From Bacteroidales bacterium (GTDB lineage Bacteria; Bacteroidota; Bacteroidia; Bacteroidales; Bacteroidaceae): a DNA stretch of 64,000 nt. The notes under the pieces were generated by a model. It was not told where the DNA came from. It did not search any database and saw nothing but the letters and a program-made list of their open reading frames with translations. The stretch is from the NCBI GenBank assembly GCA_004556745.1, contig SFFY01000005.1, positions 1-64,000 of the forward strand, given 5' to 3'. Positions 58,597 to 64,000 of this stretch are shown here, one piece after another. The translations under genes and the position numbers were made by a program. Each line of letters starts with the position of its first letter. Positions within the stretch are counted from its first letter, which is position 1.

Positions 58597-58690
58597 ATTT
58601 ATTTTGACGCAACGGGGACAACATAAGACAACATCGCATTGAAAAGGTCCTTTGTTGTTATGACGACAACGGGGACAACGGGGCGCGTTT
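58597..58690. repeat. type VI repeat remnant
   Basis: TTTTGACGCAACGGGGACAA, AAGACAAC and ATGACGACAACGGGGACAAC are blocks of the type VI element, about 95 bp of it. Confidence 0.6.
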
Positions 58691-58717
58691 TACATGCCCG
58701 CCGGCGGAATGATGGTT

Positions 58718-59041
58718 GCGCCGCAAGGGGTAATGGGTGGGGCGGGCTGTAAGCTCAATTGTTGCACCGAGCCCAGGGCAAAGCGTAGCGACTCCCTGGG
58801 TGAGCTATGATGCATTGTTTAGAGTGTCCCGCTCTGCAAGAGCAGTTACCATTATGAGGGGCATCGCCCCGCGGCATTGCGGACGCGGTAAGGTTACGCG
58901 CTTTTCGCGCGTGGCATTTTACGCCAATCGGCGTAAAATGCCAAATGTTTTAATCGCGGAATACGCTCACCCGGGCGTTGCCCTGGGCTATGGGCAACAA
59001 TTGGGCTTACAGCCCGCCACAATCAATTACCCATGCGGCGC
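58718..59041. mobile_element. MITE-like 324-bp palindromic element (type VII)
   Basis: The ends GCGCCGC (58718) and GCGGCGC (59035) are inverted. Inside, the arms match in register: GGCGGGCTGTAAGC/GCTTACAGCCCGCC, CAATTGTTGC/GCAACAATTG, GCCCAGGGCAA/TTGCCCTGGGC and CCCTGGGTGAGC/GCTCACCCGGG. The centre holds a small perfect hairpin, GGCATTTTACGCC/GGCGTAAAATGCC (58913-58942). A 123-residue frame through it has no coding features. Arm length of roughly 90 bp and lack of a gene suggest a non-autonomous element. Confidence 0.75.
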
Positions 59042-59065
59042 ATGGATTAATGGTTGTGGGCGAAG

Positions 59066-59078
59066 TGCCTGGAAGGCA
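59066..59078. repeat. solo type I unit
   Basis: A single TGCCTGGAAGGCA follows the type VII element. Confidence 0.6.
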
Positions 59079-59164
59079 GATAGAAAGCAAAACTCCAAGG
59101 TCACGTAAGCACAATTATCATGTCACGTATACTCTATCATCCGTACACGTCAAATGCCATCTTT

Positions 59165-59400
59165 TACCGTAGCAATTTTTTCCTTTCCCCTTGATATTTT
59201 TCCCTTTCTCCCTTATATTTTTTACTATCTGCTAAGAAACAGTTTGTTACAAACTTTGTAACGCTTGTTACAAACTTTCTAATACATGTTACAAACTTTG
59301 TAATACGTGTTACAAACTTTGTAACAAAAAAAATCTTGGAACAAATAAAAAAAATTGCGCAGAAAGGAAAAACTTTCTGCGCAGATAGGGAAATTTTTCA
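59165..59400. repeat. type V repeat: four-fold GTTACAAA/TTTGTAAC array
   Basis: Four units of GTTACAAACTTTGTAAC type lie at about 59245-59325, with TTTTTTCCTTTCCCCTTGAT on the left and A-rich sequence plus a GCGCAGAAAG/CTTTCTGCGC hairpin (59355-59384) on the right. The hairpin may terminate glnS. Confidence 0.8.
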
Positions 59401-59436
59401 AGGGATTAGTGGCTATGAGGAGAGAGCCACGGGTTT

Positions 59437-61128
59437 CTATTTCTTAGCCCAGCTGTCTTTCAGTCCGACGGTGCGGTTGAACACAAGCTTTTCGGGCGTG
59501 GAGTGCTTGTCGTAGGTGAAATAGCCGATGCGCTGGAATTGCAGGTAGCGCGTGGCGGTCTGCTCGGCGACGTACTTCTCGACGTAGCAGTTGGGCAACA
59601 CGGTGAGCGAGTCGGGGTTGAGCAATTCGCGGAAGTCGCGCTCGTCGGCGGAAGGGTTTTCCACGTTGAAGAGGCGGTCGTAGAGTCGTACCTCTGCGGG
59701 CAGACAGTGGGCCGCGCTCACCCAGTGGAGCGTGCCTTTCACCTTGCGGTTGGCGCCTTCGAGACCGCTGCGGCTCTCGGGGTCGTATTCGCAATAGATT
59801 TCCTCGATGGTGCCGTCGGCGGCTTTCTTGCATCCCGTGCATTTCACGATGTAAGCGTTTTTGAGGCGCACTTCCTTGCCGGGTACCATGCGGAAGAATT
59901 TCTTGGGCGCGTCTTCCATAAAGTCTTCGCGCTCAATCCACAGTTCGCGGCTGAAGGTGATGGTGTGCGTGCCGTCGGCTTCGTTTTCGGGGTTGTTCAC
60001 GGCTTCCATTTCCTCCGTCTGTCCTTCGGGATAGTTGGTCACGATGAGTTTCACGGGGTTGAGCACGGCAGACACGCGGAGCGAGCGGGCGTTGAGGTCC
60101 TCGCGGGCGGCGGCTTCGAGCATGGCGTAGTCGTTGAGTGCGTCGAACTTCGTGTAGCCAATCATGTCCACAAACTTGCGCACGGCCTCGGGCGAGTAGC
60201 CTCGGCGGCGCAGGCCGCAGACCGTCGGCATGCGGGGGTCGTCCCAGCCGTCTACCAGGCCTTCCTTGACCAAAGCGAGCAACTTGCGCTTGCTCATCAC
60301 CGTGTAGGTGAGGTTCAGGCGGTTGAACTCGTACTGGCGCGGGCGGTGGTCTTCGAGGTCGTTGCCTTCTTTAAGCTCGTCGATAAAGTAATCGTAGAGC
60401 GGGCGGTGGGGCACAAACTCGAGGGTGCAGATAGAGTGGGTCACGCCTTCGAAGTAGTCGCTCTGACCATGTGCGAAGTCGTACATGGGATAGGCTTTCC
60501 ACTTCGTGCCAGTGCGGTGGTGCTCCTTATTGATGATGCGGTAGATGATGGGGTCGCGGAAGTGCATGTTGGGGTTCGCCATGTCGATCTTGGCGCGGAG
60601 CACCATAGAGCCTTCGGGCAGTTCGCCGCTGTTCATCTTCTCAAACAGGGCGAGGCTTTCCTCGATGGGGCGGTTGCGGAAGGGGCTTTCGGTGCCGGCC
60701 TGCGTGGGCGTGCCTTTTTGCTGCGCTATTTCCTCGCTCGTCTGCTCGTCTACGTAAGCCTTGCCCTCTTTGATGAGCCGCACGGCGAAGTCCCAGAGTT
60801 GCTGGAAATAGTCGGAGGCATAATATATATTGCCCCACTTGAAGCCGAGCCATTCAATGTCTTCCTTAATCGAGTCGACATATTCGGTGTCTTCCTTTTG
60901 GGGGTTGGTGTCGTCGAAACGCAGGTTGCACACGCCGCCAAACTTCTGCGCCACGCCGAAGTCCATGCAAATGGCCTTGGCATGACCAATGTGGAGATAG
61001 CCGTTCGGCTCGGGCGGGAAACGTGTCTGGAGACGGCCGTCATTCTTACCGTCGGCCAAGTCGCGCGCAACGATTTGCTCTATAAAGTTCAAGTAAGCCT
61101 TTTCTTTTGGTGCAACGTTTTCTGTCAT
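59437..61128 (-). CDS. glnS: glutaminyl-tRNA synthetase
   Basis: GlnS charges tRNA-Gln directly. The class I HIGH motif is PEPNGYLHIGHAKA near residue 42 and the KMSKS-type motif is VMSKRKLL near 277. GlnRS-specific segments include FGGVCNLRFDDTNPQKED near 63-80 and LEFVPHRPLYDYF near 240. The C-terminal beta-barrel anticodon-binding part is complete; 563 residues is normal. Presence of GlnRS means this organism need not use the GatCAB route for Gln-tRNA. It lies 116 bp after recQ. Confidence 0.95.
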   Translation of the reverse strand: MTENVAPKEKAYLNFIEQIVARDLADGKNDGRLQTRFPPEPNGYLHIGHAKAICMDFGVAQKFGGVCNLRFDDTNPQKEDTEYVDSIKEDIEWLGFKWGNIYYASDYFQQLWDFAVRLIKEGKAYVDEQTSEEIAQQKGTPTQAGTESPFRNRPIEESLALFEKMNSGELPEGSMVLRAKIDMANPNMHFRDPIIYRIINKEHHRTGTKWKAYPMYDFAHGQSDYFEGVTHSICTLEFVPHRPLYDYFIDELKEGNDLEDHRPRQYEFNRLNLTYTVMSKRKLLALVKEGLVDGWDDPRMPTVCGLRRRGYSPEAVRKFVDMIGYTKFDALNDYAMLEAAAREDLNARSLRVSAVLNPVKLIVTNYPEGQTEEMEAVNNPENEADGTHTITFSRELWIEREDFMEDAPKKFFRMVPGKEVRLKNAYIVKCTGCKKAADGTIEEIYCEYDPESRSGLEGANRKVKGTLHWVSAAHCLPAEVRLYDRLFNVENPSADERDFRELLNPDSLTVLPNCYVEKYVAEQTATRYLQFQRIGYFTYDKHSTPEKLVFNRTVGLKDSWAKK

Positions 61129-61244
61129 AAGTTGTTAAGTGTTTGTTTCCTGTAATTATTTTGACACGTGGTTTCGGACATTCCAGAAACGGGCCACTAA
61201 TTATCTGCTATTAAAGTCGAAGAGTCAAAGAGCGCGAGGGGCGC

Positions 61245-63422
61245 TTAGTTTGCCATTTCGGAGATAAACTTGATGCGCACGAGGCGGATTTCTTCTTCCG
61301 AGTATTCGTCGCCAAGTTCATCGATGGCGTCGTCAAGGTCGTCAGTTTCAGACTCTTTGAAGTATTGGTAAATGTCCTCCACGTGGTCTTCGTCCATCAC
61401 GTCGTTGATGAAATAATCGATGTTGATCTTCGTGCCGGAATAGACAATGGCTTCGATTTTGTCGAGCAGTTCGTCAAATTCCAGTCCCTTGGCGACGGCG
61501 ATGTCGTCGAGTGCCACCTGACGGTCGATGCTGCTGATAATGGCCACCTTGTCCTTTGCCTTGTTGGCCACGGTGCGGATGCGGAGGTCTTCGGGGCGTT
61601 CGATTTCAAAGTCCTTGCAATGCTGCTTGATGAGTTTGCAGAACTCCGAGCCGTAGCGCTTGGCCTTGCCTGCGCCCACGCCGGGAATGTTTTGCAGTTC
61701 CTCGATGGTCTGCGGATAAATGGTGGCCATCGCTTCGAGCGAGGGGTCTTGGAAAATCACGTAGGGCGGCACGTCCAAATCCTTGGAGAGACGCTTGCGC
61801 AGGTCTTTGAGCATCTGGAAGAGCGTGGGGTCGACGGCGCACGAAGCTGCGTCCTGCGGGATATTAGCTTCTTCTTCGTCGAAATCGCGCTCCTCGACGA
61901 TGGGGAAAGAAACGGGATTTTTCATAAAATCGCGGCCCTCGTCGGTAACGCTCAGCACGCCGAAGTCTTCAACGTCCTTGGCGATATAGCCGGCTATGAC
62001 GGCCTGGCGGATAACGGCGTTCCAGGTGCGCTCGCTTTCATCATCTCCAATGCCAAACACTTCAAGTTCGTCGTGATGATGGGCGCAAACCTCGTCGGTG
62101 GGCTTGCCCATCAGAATATCCTTTACATAGTCTTCGCGGAAGTGCTCCTTAATGGCGATAATCACTTCCAAAACCTTATTTAATTGTGTTTTTGCTTCCA
62201 CTTGTTTTTTAGGATTAATACAGTTATCACAGTTTTCGCAATTATCCTGGAGATATTCTTCTCCGAAATAATGCAGCAACAGCTTGCGGCGGCAAACGGA
62301 ACTTTCGGCATAGGCTGCGGTTTCTTTAAGCAGTTGCTTGCCAATCTCCTGTTCTGCGAGCGGCTTGCCTTCCATGAACTTCTCGAGTTTCTGAAGGTCT
62401 TTGTAAGAATAGAAAGCGATGCATTGCCCTTCGCCCCCGTCGCGTCCGGCGCGACCCGTTTCCTGGTAATAGCCTTCAAGGCTCTTGGGTATGTCGTAGT
62501 GGATAACGAAGCGAACGTCGGGCTTGTCGATGCCCATGCCGAAGGCAATGGTGGCGACGATCACGTCGATGCGCTCCATGATGAAGTCGTCCTGCGTTTG
62601 CGAGCGCATGGCGGGCTCCATGCCGGCATGATAGGCTTCCGCCTTGATGTCGTTGGTGCGTAGCACCTCCGCCAGCTCCTCCACTTTCTTCCTGCTCAAA
62701 CAATAGATGATACCGCTTTTGCCGGAGTGTTGCTTGATGAATTTAATTATGTCTTTGTTTATATTTTCTGTTTTCGGCCGCACCTCATAATATAAGTTGG
62801 GGCGGTTGAAAGAACTCTTGTACTCCACGGCGTCGGGGATGCCAAGATTTTTCTTTATATCGGTCTTCACCTTCTCGGTCGCCGTTGCGGTGAGCGCGAT
62901 GACCGGCGCGTTGCCGATTTCGTTGATGATGGGGCGAATCTTGCGGTACTCGGGCCGGAAGTCGTGCCCCCACTCGGAAATGCAGTGCGCCTCGTCGACG
63001 GCGTAGAAGGAGATTTTTATAGATTTGAGGAACGCTACGTTGTCTTCCTTCGTCAGCGACTCGGGCGCCACGTAGAGCAGTTTCGTAAGCCCGGAGCGAA
63101 TGTCGCGCTTCACCTTGTCCACCTGCGATTTCGTGAGGGAGGAGTTGATGAAGTGCGCCACGCCGTCCTCTTGACTCATGTGGCGCATCGCGTCCACCTG
63201 ATTCTTCATCAGGGCAATGAGCGGCGAGATTACGATCGCCGTTCCGTCCATCAGAAGCGAGGGCAATTGGTAACACATCGACTTGCCGCCGCCCGTAGGC
63301 ATAAGCACAAAAACATCTTTGCCGTCCAGCAGGCTGCGGATAACGGCTTCCTGATTGTTTTTGAAAGAGTCAAAGCCAAAATGGCGTTTGAGCGCTTTGT
63401 GTAAATCCAATTTTGCCTTCAT
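61245..63422 (-). CDS. recQ: ATP-dependent DNA helicase RecQ
   Basis: RecQ unwinds DNA 3'-5' in recombination and repair. Helicase motifs: MPTGGGKSMCYQLP at residues 41-54, AVDEAHCISEWGHDFRPEY near 137 and the motif VI region QETGRAGRDGGEGQC near 322. The RQC zinc site is CRRKLLLHYFGEEYLQDNC plus ENCDNC near 375-397, and an HRDC domain follows (~545-625). At 725 residues it has about 100 more C-terminal residues than E. coli RecQ, acidic at the end, as in other Bacteroidetes RecQs. Confidence 0.95.
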   Translation of the reverse strand: MKAKLDLHKALKRHFGFDSFKNNQEAVIRSLLDGKDVFVLMPTGGGKSMCYQLPSLLMDGTAIVISPLIALMKNQVDAMRHMSQEDGVAHFINSSLTKSQVDKVKRDIRSGLTKLLYVAPESLTKEDNVAFLKSIKISFYAVDEAHCISEWGHDFRPEYRKIRPIINEIGNAPVIALTATATEKVKTDIKKNLGIPDAVEYKSSFNRPNLYYEVRPKTENINKDIIKFIKQHSGKSGIIYCLSRKKVEELAEVLRTNDIKAEAYHAGMEPAMRSQTQDDFIMERIDVIVATIAFGMGIDKPDVRFVIHYDIPKSLEGYYQETGRAGRDGGEGQCIAFYSYKDLQKLEKFMEGKPLAEQEIGKQLLKETAAYAESSVCRRKLLLHYFGEEYLQDNCENCDNCINPKKQVEAKTQLNKVLEVIIAIKEHFREDYVKDILMGKPTDEVCAHHHDELEVFGIGDDESERTWNAVIRQAVIAGYIAKDVEDFGVLSVTDEGRDFMKNPVSFPIVEERDFDEEEANIPQDAASCAVDPTLFQMLKDLRKRLSKDLDVPPYVIFQDPSLEAMATIYPQTIEELQNIPGVGAGKAKRYGSEFCKLIKQHCKDFEIERPEDLRIRTVANKAKDKVAIISSIDRQVALDDIAVAKGLEFDELLDKIEAIVYSGTKINIDYFINDVMDEDHVEDIYQYFKESETDDLDDAIDELGDEYSEEEIRLVRIKFISEMAN

Positions 63423-63467
63423 GGGAGGGAAGAGGTAAGGTATTCTTATAGGCGTGGCTACGCTGCG

Positions 63468-64000
63468 CTAACGTTTGAGGCAAACGGTCAGCGATGTACC
63501 GTCGTGTGTCTGCACGATATAGAAGCCGGGCGTGGGCAACTGCGAGAGCGGCAGGCGGTGGCCGGCCAGGTCGTAGAGGGCGGCGATGCAGTTTCCTTTG
63601 TAGAAAAGGTCTTTTCCGCTAACCCCGAAATCTTCGGTGCTTATGGTGGAAATGCCTTCTATTACGTTGCACTCGGCATCGGCAGGGACGAGCGAATAGA
63701 GACAGCCGGCATCGGTGACATTCGTGCCGTTGCCCCAGTTCAGCACGAGATAATTTCGCGCACTGCCCGACTGGTTCAGTTCCGAAGTGCCGTTGCTGAT
63801 GGCATAGAGGCAGCCCATAATGCCGCTTGTGGTGAGTGTCCACCCGGAGGCGGGCGGCGTGGTGGAAGTCGGCATCTGCACGGCCGGTATCTTCACTTCG
63901 CCCGTTGTCAGGAAGAGGCCCGAGGCACGGTTCACGAGGTCGTAAGTGCCGTCGGCGCGGCGCGTCAGTTTCCACATCGAGGCATTGCCTTGGGGCTCGG
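63468..64000 (-). CDS. C-terminal part of a secreted protein, truncated by the right edge
   Basis: The frame stays open to the window edge (…EPQGNASMWKLTRRADGTYDL), so the N-terminus is outside. Visible residues form a ricin/beta-trefoil-like segment (MWKLTRRADGTYDLVNRASG, LYAISNGTSELNQS, LVLNWGNGTNVTDAG) and end with AALYDLAGHRLPLSQLPTPG and FYIVQTHDGTSLTVCLKR, like the C-terminal sorting domains of type IX secretion cargo. Bacteroidales glycoside hydrolases and sialidases often end this way, but the catalytic part is not in view. The ATG at 63977 is probably internal. Confidence 0.7.
   Translation of the reverse strand, partial: EPQGNASMWKLTRRADGTYDLVNRASGLFLTTGEVKIPAVQMPTSTTPPASGWTLTTSGIMGCLYAISNGTSELNQSGSARNYLVLNWGNGTNVTDAGCLYSLVPADAECNVIEGISTISTEDFGVSGKDLFYKGNCIAALYDLAGHRLPLSQLPTPGFYIVQTHDGTSLTVCLKR

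Noticed and set aside
58737..59108. 123-codon frame in the repeat zone
   Set aside because: Lies inside the palindromic type VII element, is Arg/Ser-rich and has no promoter or homologous pattern.
1..64000. tRNA and rRNA genes
   Set aside because: Scanning the intergenic regions for T-loop sequence and cloverleaf-like arms found none; a tRNA scan would settle this.

Overview
The window looks like chromosome of a Bacteroidales bacterium, most likely Prevotellaceae or a close relative. The evidence is: Bacteroidetes -7 promoter elements (TAnnTTTGC) in front of many genes; type III glutamine synthetase; the DapL route to diaminopimelate; class III fructose-1,6-bisphosphatase; a Spt-type serine palmitoyltransferase; a DUF4348-like lipoprotein; dipeptidyl-peptidase-5-like S9 peptidase; and proteins with C-termini resembling type IX secretion sorting domains. 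GC is clearly above 50% in most genes and visibly lower in 34.7-37.9 kb. I saw no rRNA, tRNA or CRISPR array.

Layout. 0-6 kb: 5'-truncated GH89 remnant, RsmI-type methyltransferase, dapF-dapL, glnN. 6-18 kb: AAA ATPase, RelA-type (p)ppGpp synthetase, a small protein and a lipoprotein, ribE, nth, pheT, yebC family, a C_GCAxxG protein, a glycosyltransferase. 18-28.5 kb (minus strand): a membrane redox operon (FMN/4Fe-4S protein, nitroreductase, EamA transporter), aroB, thioesterase, sdaA, fbp, rnz. 28.7-40 kb, the most unusual part: a TlpA-like lipoprotein, a long non-coding repeat field, two tandem paralogues of a MORN/Sel1-repeat protein, a low-GC integrated segment carrying a metzincin protease and a truncated tyrosine recombinase, then a GGGtGRT-family gene and its NifU-like partner. 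40-64 kb is mostly housekeeping: MscS channel, pheS, murB, pyrG, yidC, DPP5, MFS, AraC regulator, lipid kinase and serine palmitoyltransferase, a TPR protein, glnS, recQ, and the end of a secreted protein.

The 30-39 kb region can be read as a history. The 3' end of the GGGtGRT gene occurs three times: intact at 37884, as a 29-bp tail plus terminator at 34607-34699, and as a frameshifted 60-codon remnant at 32309-32490. This fits a tandem duplication of [MORN/Sel1 gene + end of GGGtGRT gene], followed by site-specific integration of about 3.2 kb exactly at the end of the GGGtGRT gene.

The intergenic DNA is rich in short repeats. I separate at least seven types: (I) about 220-bp four-armed palindromes built on TGCCTGGAAGGCA; (II) 60-70-bp hairpins bounded by ATTTTCG/CGAAAAT, one of them inserted inside a type I copy; (III) GTAGGGGCGTT...AACGCCCCTAC inverted pairs; (IV) 8-bp tandem units (GTTTACTT/GTCTACTC), sometimes paired as hairpins; (V) four-fold arrays of GTTACAAACTTTGTAAC; (VI) about 230-bp GACGACAAC/GGGACAAC elements; and (VII) one 324-bp MITE-like palindrome. 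No transposase is present in the window.
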